Below, piece after piece: positions 54,976 to 63,283 of a stretch of 64,000 bases of DNA (positions within the stretch are counted from its first letter, which is position 1; the number at the start of each line of letters is the position of its first letter). The stretch covers positions 1-64,000 of the forward strand of contig NZ_FNFP01000010.1 of assembly GCF_900100845.1 (NCBI RefSeq), written 5' to 3'. The stretch comes from Natronincola ferrireducens (GTDB lineage Bacteria > Bacillota > Clostridia > Peptostreptococcales > Natronincolaceae). The position numbers and the translations under genes were made by a program. The notes under the pieces were generated by a model, which ran no database searches, was not told the DNA's origin, and saw only the letters and a list, made by a program, of their open reading frames with translations.

Positions 54976-55173
54976 ATGGAGGTTAAGAATAAACTTAAAG
55001 AGATCCGTATGAAAGAGTACATGTTGAACCAAAAAGAGTTTGCAGAGCTCCTAGAAATAAATTATAGACAGTATAATAAATATGAAAATGAAGTAGTACC
55101 TTCTTTACAGATAGCATTACATATAGCAAAAAAATTGAATAAACCATTAGAAGAAATATTTTACCTAGAATAA
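54976..55173 (+). CDS. Small XRE-family regulator
   Basis: 65 residues, a bare helix-turn-helix (NQKEFAELLEINYRQYNKYENE). ATG 54976 after TAAGGTGGGG. Two -10-like hexamers (TATAGT, TATACT near 54947) lie just upstream. Its place before the FtsK-type gene suggests it controls that module. Confidence 0.75.
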   Translation: MEVKNKLKEIRMKEYMLNQKEFAELLEINYRQYNKYENEVVPSLQIALHIAKKLNKPLEEIFYLE

Positions 55174-55192
55174 TCTAGGTAATTTTTTTGCG
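55160..55192 (+). terminator. Terminator after the XRE regulator
   Basis: TTACCTAGA-ATAA-TCTAGGTAA followed by seven T; the left arm includes the last codons. Confidence 0.88.
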
Positions 55193-55463
55193 GAAAAATC
55201 CATCAAGACAAACATTTAATCTATCATAAAGGCATATAATAAACTATACATTAGATTATACACTTGACTAGCACTTTCCTATACACACGGAACGACTAAA
55301 AGAATAGGCATTTTACTTAACTATAAAGCATTTTTGAAAGAAGTATAGGAGGGAACCGAGGGAAGCGTAGCGAGCGAGGGACCGACTAGGTGGTCGCAGG
55401 ATTTTTTCTCTTGGAGCTACCAGCAGGACAGATGTAGAAAATAATAAAAAGGGGGCATATGGC
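55193..55463 (+). other. Non-coding stretch with a GC-rich island, possible oriT
   Basis: About 270 bases without a gene. First part AT-rich with a TATAAT (near 55236). At about 55347-55400 is a GC-rich, purine-biased segment with repeated GCG/GAGGG words (GGGAAGCGTAGCGAGCGAGG) and GACC...GGTC, followed by TTTTTT. It precedes an FtsK-type ATPase and a Replic_Relax protein, where conjugative elements place oriT; no nick site can be named. Confidence 0.4.
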
Positions 55464-56810
55464 ATGGATAAAATCAAGATTGACCCTACTAAAGAAAAGA
55501 ATGTGTTTAGTATTATTCCAGATATGGAGCAGGAGAAAAAGAAGATTCAGGGAGATTATAGTTTATTACACTTAGGAATTTCTAGTATAGTGCTAGGAGT
55601 TGCGATGAATAGTTTTTTACCTATTACTCCATTGGTTTATATCTTTTATGGAATAGGTATTGGAAGCACGGCTTTTCATGTAACAGCTAAAAAGCAATTA
55701 AAATATGAAACATTACTAAAACACTGTAACTTGTACAAAGGTGATATGTTACCGCAACTACATGAAAAAAAGAAAACTAGTTATGGTTATTGTTTAAGGT
55801 TTAGTCTGCCGCCAGGGCTAAGCAGTGATGATTTTAAAAACAAGAAAAAGGCCATAGAACAATTTTTAGACCGTAGGGTGGAAATAAAGTATGCTCATAA
55901 AAACATCCTCCTAGAAATTTATGAGAAAGAGCTCCAAAGAGATTATAATTTTGAGGTTATAGAAACAAAGGGCATATTAGAACTTGTGATAGGTCATTCC
56001 TATAACGGCCCTATCACGGTTAACCTTTTAGATGGTGAGCCTCATATGTTGATTGCTGGAGAGACGGGAGCAGGAAAGTCTACCGTATTAAGAGCAATTC
56101 TAACTATCTTAATATTAACTAAAGATCCTAACAATGTAAAACTCCATTTAGTGGACCTTAAGCGTGGAGCAGAATTAGGCATATTCCGCAAATGTGAAAT
56201 GGTTAATAGTTTTAGCAAAACACCAGAAGAAGCCGAAGGGCGACTATACAAAATATTAATGGAAGTTGAAAGAAGATATGATTTATTTGCTCAATATGAT
56301 TGTGTAGATATCAAAGAGTATAACAAGAAATTTAAGACTAAAAAGTTATACTACCAATTAGTTGTTATAGATGAGTTTTCAGAGCTGAAAAAGGAAAAAG
56401 ACAGTTTAGGGATTATTGAACGATTAGCAGCTATGGCTAGAGCCTGTGGCATTCATTTACTTATTAGCACTCAGAGACCTTCGGCAACTGTTATCAACGG
56501 TGATATAAAAGCTAACGTCTCAGTTGTGTTAGGCCTAAAAACCATGAACGATGTTAACAGCAGAATAGTTATAGATCATGATGGTCTGAGCGATCTAAGA
56601 GGTAAAGGACATGGTATTCTTAAGCATAAAGGAAAAGAAATAGAGATACAATCTATGAACCTACAACCATATCAAGCCAGAGACCTATTAAAGGATACCT
56701 ATACAAAGAAGGATGATAAAAATAATTTTGAGCCTAAGAAACAGAAAACTGTAGCTGGAGAAGTAGAGAACTTTGATTTTCTAAAAGTATTCAAAGGAGA
56801 TAAATATTAG
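55464..56810 (+). CDS. FtsK/SpoIIIE-type DNA translocase
   Basis: 448 residues. Hydrophobic segment(s) at about 34-72, then a RecA-like motor: Walker A IAGETGAGKST (about 195-205), Walker B LVVIDEFSEL, and the FtsK signature ending STQRPSATVINGDIKANV. Resembles coupling proteins of Gram-positive conjugative elements (Tn916 Orf21 type) more than FtsK proper, lacking the gamma domain. AAAAAGGGGG precedes ATG. Two bases separate it from the Replic_Relax gene. Confidence 0.88.
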   Translation: MDKIKIDPTKEKNVFSIIPDMEQEKKKIQGDYSLLHLGISSIVLGVAMNSFLPITPLVYIFYGIGIGSTAFHVTAKKQLKYETLLKHCNLYKGDMLPQLHEKKKTSYGYCLRFSLPPGLSSDDFKNKKKAIEQFLDRRVEIKYAHKNILLEIYEKELQRDYNFEVIETKGILELVIGHSYNGPITVNLLDGEPHMLIAGETGAGKSTVLRAILTILILTKDPNNVKLHLVDLKRGAELGIFRKCEMVNSFSKTPEEAEGRLYKILMEVERRYDLFAQYDCVDIKEYNKKFKTKKLYYQLVVIDEFSELKKEKDSLGIIERLAAMARACGIHLLISTQRPSATVINGDIKANVSVVLGLKTMNDVNSRIVIDHDGLSDLRGKGHGILKHKGKEIEIQSMNLQPYQARDLLKDTYTKKDDKNNFEPKKQKTVAGEVENFDFLKVFKGDKY

Positions 56811-56811
56811 C

Positions 56812-57363
56812 ATGGTAACCAAAAGGGATAAGGCTGCATTAGACTTTATCTCAAAGTTTCAAGTAGCCAGCACAAGCACATTAAAGGAATTGTTTTATCC
56901 AAGTCTAAGGGTAGCCCAAAGGCGATTGAGTACATTGGTTGAGCATGGAGAGATAAAAAGAGAAAGAGAATATATCAATAACGAGTATATCTATTTTATT
57001 AAAAAACCAAAGCAACTAAGGCATAGGTTGCTACTCACAAAATTTTATAAGGCTATCTACAACAAAATTGATATAGTAAGCTTTGAAAATGAAGTCATAA
57101 TAGACAATATAAGGCCTGATGGTCTACTAGCCTACCGATATAAAAACAAGGGCTATATCGCCTTTGTAGAGGTACAGATAAGTAATGTTCCACTAGACCT
57201 AGATAAATACAAAAGATTGCTAAAAACAGAGCGATATAAAAACTATTTTCCAGTTTTTCCAAAACTCATAGCTATTACTAATCAGAATGCACCCCAGATA
57301 AAGGATTTTGAAATCATTAAAATTAATGAAGATATGTCTAATGCTGGGAAATTGATAAAATAA
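56812..57363 (+). CDS. Replic_Relax-family protein
   Basis: 183 residues: N-terminal winged helix (AALDFISKFQVASTSTLKELF, about 6-70) and C-terminal alpha/beta domain with RPDGLLAYRYKNKGYIAFVEVQ, a PD...E-x-Q pattern reminiscent of PD-(D/E)XK nucleases. The family occurs beside FtsK-type genes in plasmids and integrative elements and is thought to act in replication or mobilisation; direct function here is inference. Confidence 0.78.
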   Translation: MVTKRDKAALDFISKFQVASTSTLKELFYPSLRVAQRRLSTLVEHGEIKREREYINNEYIYFIKKPKQLRHRLLLTKFYKAIYNKIDIVSFENEVIIDNIRPDGLLAYRYKNKGYIAFVEVQISNVPLDLDKYKRLLKTERYKNYFPVFPKLIAITNQNAPQIKDFEIIKINEDMSNAGKLIK

Positions 57364-57375
57364 GGGGGATAGGAT

Positions 57376-57897
57376 ATGCTTAGGAAAATCTGTGCTGTGG
57401 TTTTAGTAGCAGTAGTATTGAACGTAGTCTCTTTTCAAGCTTATGCAGAAGTAGAATATAATGGAGAAACTTATGATGATAAAACCTTTCTAAAGATGGT
57501 CAATCTAACCTTAGAAGATTGGTTGGAAAAAGATGAATGGGACTTTTTAGGAAAGAAGCAGGGAGCCTTGATGGGGATCCTGAGGGTGATGTATATAGGA
57601 GAGGAGTACTATAATGATGATGGTTTAGTCAAGACACTAACAGGCATTAGGAGAGGAGCACAATTCGACAAGGCTACAGCTAAAAATCAAATAAAGTTAA
57701 CGAGTAAACAACTAGAAGATAATAAATTAATCTATGGAGCTTTAGTAGCTGGGGTAGGTGGCGGAATATGGGGAGTAAAAACGTACATGAGTATGAGTAT
57801 TGAAAAAAAGGCAGGGTTAATGAAATCTTTAATGAGCGGTAATCCTAATAAAACTTTTAAGATGCTAGTGAAGTATGGTAGTAAGATTAAAAAGTAG
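57376..57897 (+). CDS. Secreted or membrane-associated small protein
   Basis: 173 residues with a clear signal peptide (MLRKICAVVLVAVVLNVVSF, cleavage near AYA-EV) and a second hydrophobic stretch (LIYGALVAGVGGGIWG, about 120-135). No recognised domain. TAAGGGGGA upstream. Last gene before attR and in operon with the translocase; could act at the cell envelope in transfer or as a conversion factor. Confidence 0.65.
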   Translation: MLRKICAVVLVAVVLNVVSFQAYAEVEYNGETYDDKTFLKMVNLTLEDWLEKDEWDFLGKKQGALMGILRVMYIGEEYYNDDGLVKTLTGIRRGAQFDKATAKNQIKLTSKQLEDNKLIYGALVAGVGGGIWGVKTYMSMSIEKKAGLMKSLMSGNPNKTFKMLVKYGSKIKK

Positions 57898-57949
57898 GAT
57901 TGATACATCGTTTAAGAAGTTATTAAATTTCAGTTATAACTATCGCACA

Positions 57950-57956
57950 ACTAACA
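57950..57956 (+). repeat. Right-end arm-type integrase site
   Basis: ACTAACA, identical to the three left-end copies; a degenerate ACTATCG lies exactly 11 bp before it (57939). Located 38 bases inside attR. Confidence 0.6.
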
Positions 57957-57993
57957 AACTTAAATAAAACTATTGAAAATACAATATTACTAA

Positions 57994-58008
57994 TTCTCAA
58001 AAAGATAA
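57994..58008 (+). other. attR core (15 bp)
   Basis: TTCTCAAAAAGATAA, second copy of the attachment repeat. Chromosomal DNA that originally followed rpsI resumes here. Confidence 0.93.
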
Positions 58009-58023
58009 TTATTTCTTATCAAA

Positions 58024-58060
58024 AAAGACTGTTCATATATGGATATGGACAGTCTTTTAG
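58024..58060 (+). terminator. Native rpsI terminator, displaced behind the prophage
   Basis: 15-bp stem (58024-58038 with 58043-58057, one G-U), 4-base loop, then TAGTTTTC. It begins 16 bases after the attR core, the same distance as the phage-borne terminator from attL. The rest up to 58204 shows no gene. Confidence 0.82.
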
Positions 58061-58204
58061 TTTTCTTTGATATTCTATAATATACAATGAACTTACCCTG
58101 TAGAAGATGAACTAAGTTTCAAAATATGTAGAATAACAAATAAAAATATCATTTTCCCGGGAAATATAGTCTGTGCAATTACGCATCTTGTCGAAGAACC
58201 TACA

Positions 58205-58432
58205 TTAGTGGTTCAACTTCCTTTCTAACGCCTGAACATTTCTTGTTAAGGAATCTATACTATTATTAAGCTCTTGCAGTTCATCACCTAAGCCTTCGCT
58301 TTTTAACCTGCCATTGTTATTATCCACCATTAGCATTTCCAAAGCTGATAGATGCTCCTTAGACTTATCAATATTTTTCTTTAACGCATCCAATTGATCA
58401 GCAATGCTTTGTATGTCTTTGTAATTTTCCAT
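58205..58432 (-). CDS. Small coiled-coil protein
   Basis: 75 residues of heptad-like sequence (DQLDALKKNIDKSKEHLSALEML, then LNNSIDSLTRNVQALERKL). AGAAGGGAG precedes ATG on the minus strand. Chromosomal, not recognised. Confidence 0.65.
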   Translation of the reverse strand: MENYKDIQSIADQLDALKKNIDKSKEHLSALEMLMVDNNNGRLKSEGLGDELQELNNSIDSLTRNVQALERKLNH

Positions 58433-58629
58433 AAATTTTCTCCCTTCTATTTAAAGCTAATTTCTATCTATATTATTTACCTACAACAAAATAAAATACA
58501 AAAGAAGAACAAAAAAATAGGTAATTTCTAATTGTATATGAGCGTTCTATTTCATATATATAAATATCTTAAAAAATATAATCTTATCTCTGTAACAAAA
58601 TACCTAAAGGGAAGTAGGGGGAGTTTTGA

Positions 58630-59346
58630 TTGAAGATTATTGTCATTAAAAAAAAGTGGATTATACTGACTGTAACAATTTCCATAATTGTAGGAGGTTG
58701 TTTAGGGATTTGGCAATATTACAATAGTAGGGTAGCAGCAACATTTTTACCTAGCCTTACAAAGGTAATTGTTTTAGATCCTGGCCATGGAGGGGTAGAT
58801 CCTGGAGCTGTTAGTAAAAATGGTGTAGTAGAAAAGGATATTAATCTAGCTATTGCTTTACATTTAAAGGGATTTCTAGAACAGAGTGGTGCTATTGTTA
58901 TTATGACTAGAACTGAGGATAAAGGCCTCTATTCTTCAGGTGGAAGTATCAGGCAAAAGAAAAATGAGGATCTTAGGAATAGAAAAGAAATTGTGGAAAA
59001 CAGCAATGCAGATATATTTATTACTATACATCTCAATGCTTTTTCACAAACCCAGTACTATGGTGCTCAAACTTTTTATCCCAAAGGTAATGCTGAAGGA
59101 AAAAAACTGGCAGTTAAAGTTCAAGAAGAACTCATTAATACTTTAGATAAAAATAATAAGAGGGTGGCTTTAGAAAAGGAGGGTATTTACATTATAAAAG
59201 GATTAGATATACCAACCGTCTTAGTAGAATGCGGTTTTCTATCTAATCCTCAGGAAGAAAAGCTATTACAGAAAGCTAGTTACCAAAAGAAGATTGCTTG
59301 GGCTATCTATATAGGAATACAAAGATACTTTTCAGAAGGCCCTTAA
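58630..59346 (+). CDS. cwlD: N-acetylmuramoyl-L-alanine amidase CwlD
   Basis: 238 residues. N-terminal membrane anchor (about 9-28), Amidase_3 domain with H in LDPGHGGVDPGA, E in GVVEKDINLA, H in TIHLNAFS and E in LVECGF. In spore-formers CwlD with a deacetylase makes muramic-delta-lactam of the cortex, needed for germination. TTG start after AGGGGGAG. A polysaccharide deacetylase lies nearby at 60030. Confidence 0.88.
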   Translation: MKIIVIKKKWIILTVTISIIVGGCLGIWQYYNSRVAATFLPSLTKVIVLDPGHGGVDPGAVSKNGVVEKDINLAIALHLKGFLEQSGAIVIMTRTEDKGLYSSGGSIRQKKNEDLRNRKEIVENSNADIFITIHLNAFSQTQYYGAQTFYPKGNAEGKKLAVKVQEELINTLDKNNKRVALEKEGIYIIKGLDIPTVLVECGFLSNPQEEKLLQKASYQKKIAWAIYIGIQRYFSEGP

Positions 59347-59350
59347 AAGC

Positions 59351-59455
59351 TGTGGATAAAAACTGTGGATAATGTTGATGAAATTAATATTAATAATAGA
59401 TACATTGATTTTATCAATATAGAGATTAAATAACAGCATTATGTCATGTGGATAA
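59351..59455 (+). promoter_or_regulatory. Cluster of three DnaA boxes
   Basis: TGTGGATAA (reverse of the consensus TTATCCACA) at 59351-59359, 59364-59372 (13 bp apart) and 59447-59455, in the spacer between cwlD and a convergent gene. Confidence 0.75.
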
Positions 59456-59488
59456 ATTGTTATTGACAATGTAGATAATATGTAAGGT

Positions 59489-59860
59489 CTATATTGTTTT
59501 TCCTGGAATAACCATGTCAATAATTCCAATAACGATGGCCCCTATAATAGCCCCTAAAAAGGTTACTGTCATTGCTGGTACTACAAATTGGCTAATATAG
59601 ATAACAACTGCTGCTACTAAAAAACCCACTATTCCACGACCAAAAGGAGAAGCATCAAAATTAAAGACCCTTTCTATTAGGTAGTTAATAATAGATATAG
59701 CTAATGCTGCGAATACAACACCCCAAAGGCCTTCTATTCTAAATCCTGGTGTGATAAAGGCAGCTATAGCTATAACAATAGCTGAGATAATAAACCTCAA
59801 AAACAATTTACCCCAACTAGGGGCATCTTGGGTACGATTAGGATTTCTTTCTTCAGACAT
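59489..59860 (-). CDS. Four-helix membrane protein, phage-holin-IV / YvlD family
   Basis: 123 residues with four hydrophobic helices; WGKLFLRFIISAIVIAIAAF at the start of the core and FRIEGLWGVVFAALAISIIN. Despite the family name such proteins are chromosomal and of unclear function. ATGGAGG precedes the minus-strand ATG. Confidence 0.78.
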   Translation of the reverse strand: MSEERNPNRTQDAPSWGKLFLRFIISAIVIAIAAFITPGFRIEGLWGVVFAALAISIINYLIERVFNFDASPFGRGIVGFLVAAVVIYISQFVVPAMTVTFLGAIIGAIVIGIIDMVIPGKTI

Positions 59861-60029
59861 AATAATACCTCCATTTTTAAAATTATAATAATTGTTTAAA
59901 CACTATAATGATACAAGGTTCAAAGTAGTTATAGTGCTTTCTTTAACTATAGCATCTGCACTAAAGCCTTATTTTATTCATTTTTGAATAGGAGGTTAAG
60001 GACTTTAGAAATAAAGAAAGGAGATAAGA

Positions 60030-60890
60030 ATGAAAAATAATTTTTTTGTGGTTACTTTAAGAAAAAAAAAGATAGTTTATTTTATGCTAGCTTTGCTGGC
60101 ATTGGTCATTCTGTTGCTAACAGCTGGGGAATTACAAAACAAAAGATATGATACATTAGGAAATAATTATAAAAAAATAGCAATGGTTTTTATTCAAAGG
60201 CAACCAAGGGTAATGAAAGGGCAGGTAGCTATTATTATTGATGACTTTGGAAACTTAGGCAATGGTACCAAAGAAATGTTAGCCATTGATCGCCCTTTAA
60301 CCTGCGCTATAATTCCATTTTTACCATATACAAAGGAAGATGCAGTACTGGCCCATGGAAATGGGCATGAAATTATTATTCATATTCCCATGGAGCCCCA
60401 TGTAGGAAATCCAAAATGGCTAGGGGAAAAGGGAATCACTACTAATCTATCTACAGAGCAAATCAAAACAATTATCAGGGAAGCTGTTGAGGAAGTACCT
60501 TTTGCTGTAGGGGTTAATAACCATATGGGTTCTAAGGCAACAGAGGATAGCAGGGTGATGGCTGCAATTATACAGGTAGTAAAGGAAAATAATATGTACA
60601 TAGTAGACAGCAAAACCAGCATAAACTCCGTAGTTAAGAAGATTGCTGAAGAATATAATGTGCCTATTCTGGAAAGAGCTGTGTTCTTAGACAATGAAAA
60701 AAGTGTTGGAGCTATCAAAAAACAATTAAAAACCTTAGGAGAATTGGCTATTAAAGATGGTTCAGCTATAGGAATAGGCCATGTAGGTCCTGAAGGGGGA
60801 ATTATAACAGCCACTGCCATAAAAGAAATGATACCCCAGCTAGAGAAGATGGGGATAGAGATTGTACCTGTATCCCATCTCACTAAATGA
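60030..60890 (+). CDS. Divergent polysaccharide deacetylase
   Basis: 286 residues; N-terminal membrane anchor (about 15-33), then a deacetylase-like barrel with IIIDDFGNLG, HIPMEPH and NNHMGSKAT, the DUF610/divergent polysaccharide deacetylase pattern. Probably acts on cell-wall or spore polysaccharide outside the membrane. AAAGGAG upstream. Confidence 0.85.
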   Translation: MKNNFFVVTLRKKKIVYFMLALLALVILLLTAGELQNKRYDTLGNNYKKIAMVFIQRQPRVMKGQVAIIIDDFGNLGNGTKEMLAIDRPLTCAIIPFLPYTKEDAVLAHGNGHEIIIHIPMEPHVGNPKWLGEKGITTNLSTEQIKTIIREAVEEVPFAVGVNNHMGSKATEDSRVMAAIIQVVKENNMYIVDSKTSINSVVKKIAEEYNVPILERAVFLDNEKSVGAIKKQLKTLGELAIKDGSAIGIGHVGPEGGIITATAIKEMIPQLEKMGIEIVPVSHLTK

Positions 60891-60922
60891 TAACAATGAT
60901 AACAATGATAACAATGATAACC
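60888..60922 (+). repeat. Tandem 9-bp repeat at a stop codon
   Basis: TGATAACAA three times plus a truncated fourth copy; the first TGA is the stop of the deacetylase gene, so the repeats add successive stops. Confidence 0.85.
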
Positions 60923-61287
60923 AAGACTATAGTATATAGATTATGAATGTAGCATTGACTATTTTAGTGGAATTTCTTTATTTTTGGATGTGGGTGCAAA
61001 GTTAATTGGACTGAAATTTGTTATTTCAAACTTTATAGAGCTAATAGGAGAATAACAATTTAAAGAAAGAACTACTAAAGTGCCGGTAGTTCTTTTTCAG
61101 TGGACATGGAGAAGATTCATCTAATTCAAAAAATACTAATGAAAAGCTTCTTTAAAAACTCAGTTGTTGTTTAGTATTTTTTAGTATAAAGAAGGAAAAC
61201 CATAAAAGGCGTCGAAATTAATAGAGGTTGGCAAAAAATGAATATTTTTAAATTTCAAACAAATAACCTGTCAAAAGAGGGATTATT
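60923..61287 (+). other. Gene-free spacer with one terminator
   Basis: AAAGAACTAC (61066-61075) pairs with GTAGTTCTTT (61086-61095), then TTCAG: probable terminator of the deacetylase transcript. Further right, TAGTATAAAG near 61180 could be a -10 for the signalling gene. No gene seen. Confidence 0.55.
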
Positions 61288-63126
61288 ATGAAGATATCTA
61301 TCAGAAACAAAATAACGATTATGGTATTGATACTGATATTAACCTCTGTTTCGACGTTAGGAATTATGGCCTATAGAAATGCTAAAGCAGTATTAATAGA
61401 AGATATGGGTTCCAAAAGCTATAATATTGTAAGTAATATTTATGACTACTTTCTAAAAAACTTTATGGAAAGTATGGAGTATGTTGTAGACTACTGGGCA
61501 GAGTATGAAGATATTATAAATTATCAAAATATGCCGGATCAACCGAAAATGGTTACAGACATACCAGAGCATTTCAAACCTATCGGAAGCATGTGGAAGG
61601 GATTTATTGCGGCAAATCCAGACATAGCTTGGATATACCTAGGGGTTGAGGAGGATGGGTCCCTTCTATTAAGTCCGCTAGACCCAACTATGCCACAGAA
61701 TTATGATGCTAGAGAAAGAGATTGGTATATAGATGCAGTAAACAATCCTGGAGAAACCATCTGGACGGAGCCCTATCTAGATGCAGGTGATTCAGGGGCA
61801 GTAGTTGTTACGGTAGCAAGGGCTGTTATAAGAGATGAACAAATTGTAGGAGTAATAGGTGTTGATATTAAGCTTGAGAAGTTTTCGGAAATTATAAAGT
61901 CCTTAGTTTTTGGTGAAGAGGGTTATCTGATGTTGATAAGCAATGACGGGGACATCTATGCCCATCCCGATAAAGATTTATTAATGAAAAATGTAATGGG
62001 AAAGGAATGGTTTTCTAAAATATTAATAGAGGAAAATGGCACAGACCTATTTGTATCCACTGAAGGAGAAGATACAGTAGTAGCTTATTTGACAGTCCCC
62101 AAAACTAACTGGAGGTTGGTGGGCCTATCTAAGATAGATATAAATGGTATGATAATGTCTATTAGAAATAAAGGTATAATTATAGGTATTATCAGCATAA
62201 TTATAACCTTTTTATTAGGATATATCCTTTCACGGATTGTAACAAAGCCAATTGAAGAAATCATGAAGGTTATACATAGTATATCAAAGGGTGAAATGGG
62301 AATCCGTGCAAATATTAAATCAAGGGATGAGCTCAATATATTAGGGAATAAATTTAATGAAATGCTGGAGGAGATTGAAGAACTACTGGAGGAGAGAAAC
62401 CTACATGTAGAGGAGCTGACCAAAAAAAATCAAGAAATTATGCTGCAGCATGATGAGATATTGGCTTTTTCACAGCAGGCAGAAGCAATGAATGAAGAGT
62501 TAAATAGTCTTTTAAAGGAAATCAGGAAGAATTATTTGTCTACAGTAAAAGCACTGGCCAATGCAATCGATGCAAATGATCAATATACTCGAGGTCATTG
62601 TGAACGAGTCAGAAATATATCCATCTCCATAGCCAGAAGTATGAACTTGAATCAGGTGGATATAAATAATTTAGAATTTGCCAGTCTGCTTCATGATATA
62701 GGGAAGATAGGTATACCTCCTTCTATTTTAAATAAGGAAGGGAAGTTAACTGCCGAGGAATATGCAGTTATTCAAAAACATCCTAAAATTGCCTTCGATA
62801 TTTTGTCTGATGTGGACTTTCTAAAGAATAGTAGAGAAATTATTTATCATCATCATGAAAGAGTTGATGGCAAGGGATACCCCCAACAATTGACGGGAGA
62901 AAAAATGAGTTTACCTGCCAAGATTCTAGCGGTAGCTGATGCCTATGATGCTATGACTAGTGTAAGGCCCTATAGACAAACTCCTATGACAAAGGAGGAG
63001 GCTATTAAAGAACTCTCCATATCTAAGGGAACCCAGTTTGATACTAAAGTGGTGGATGTATTTACAAATATTTTACAACAAGAAGAAATAAATATAGATA
63101 TTGTAACACAAAAATATATTAGTTAG
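61288..63126 (+). CDS. Membrane signalling protein: dCache-HAMP-HD-GYP
   Basis: 612 residues: membrane helix (about 10-28), extracellular dCache sensor (about 35-285, DYDARERDWYIDAVNNPGETIWTEPY signature split), second helix (about 290-310), HAMP (about 310-363), coiled coil (to about 420), HD-GYP domain (about 425-605) with HCERVRN, LLHDIGKIG, HHERVDGKGYP. HD-GYP enzymes hydrolyse cyclic-di-GMP; this one probably couples a small-molecule signal to that. GAGGGAT precedes ATG. Confidence 0.92.
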   Translation: MKISIRNKITIMVLILILTSVSTLGIMAYRNAKAVLIEDMGSKSYNIVSNIYDYFLKNFMESMEYVVDYWAEYEDIINYQNMPDQPKMVTDIPEHFKPIGSMWKGFIAANPDIAWIYLGVEEDGSLLLSPLDPTMPQNYDARERDWYIDAVNNPGETIWTEPYLDAGDSGAVVVTVARAVIRDEQIVGVIGVDIKLEKFSEIIKSLVFGEEGYLMLISNDGDIYAHPDKDLLMKNVMGKEWFSKILIEENGTDLFVSTEGEDTVVAYLTVPKTNWRLVGLSKIDINGMIMSIRNKGIIIGIISIIITFLLGYILSRIVTKPIEEIMKVIHSISKGEMGIRANIKSRDELNILGNKFNEMLEEIEELLEERNLHVEELTKKNQEIMLQHDEILAFSQQAEAMNEELNSLLKEIRKNYLSTVKALANAIDANDQYTRGHCERVRNISISIARSMNLNQVDINNLEFASLLHDIGKIGIPPSILNKEGKLTAEEYAVIQKHPKIAFDILSDVDFLKNSREIIYHHHERVDGKGYPQQLTGEKMSLPAKILAVADAYDAMTSVRPYRQTPMTKEEAIKELSISKGTQFDTKVVDVFTNILQQEEINIDIVTQKYIS

Positions 63127-63136
63127 GCAGCAAAGC

Positions 63137-63172
63137 CCTAAGGAATTTATAAAGTTTCTTAGGTCTTTTAAA
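63137..63172 (+). terminator. Terminator after the HD-GYP gene
   Basis: CCTAAGGAA pairs with TTTCTTAGG (one G-U), followed by TCTTTTAAAATTTTT. Confidence 0.7.
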
Positions 63173-63283
63173 ATTTTTATAGAAACCAAAGTGTGAAAAA
63201 TAAGTTTAGGTTAATACTTCATACCTAAAATTACCTCGTATGCTAGAATCGATTGAAGAAAAAATAAAAATGAGGTGATGATT

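Larger units (their letters stand above)
22076..58008. mobile_element. Prophage of about 35.9 kb integrated in the 3' end of rpsI
   Basis: Bounded by a perfect 15-bp direct repeat, with the integrase gene immediately inside the left end. It contains lysogeny, early/replication, late-regulation, packaging, head, siphovirus tail and lysis modules in canonical order, so it looks intact. Extra modules at the right end (LexA-like domain, FtsK-type ATPase, Replic_Relax protein) are atypical for tailed phages. Three tyrosine recombinase genes are present. Confidence 0.95.

Noticed and set aside
54660-55173. LexA-like and XRE genes as a toxin-antitoxin pair
   Set aside because: Both are DNA-binding regulators with separate promoters and a terminator between lysis and FtsK-type genes; no toxin fold is present.
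58189-58195. TGTCGAA, a Spo0A-box match
   Set aside because: Seven bases occur by chance, and it lies downstream of the minus-strand gene rather than at a promoter.
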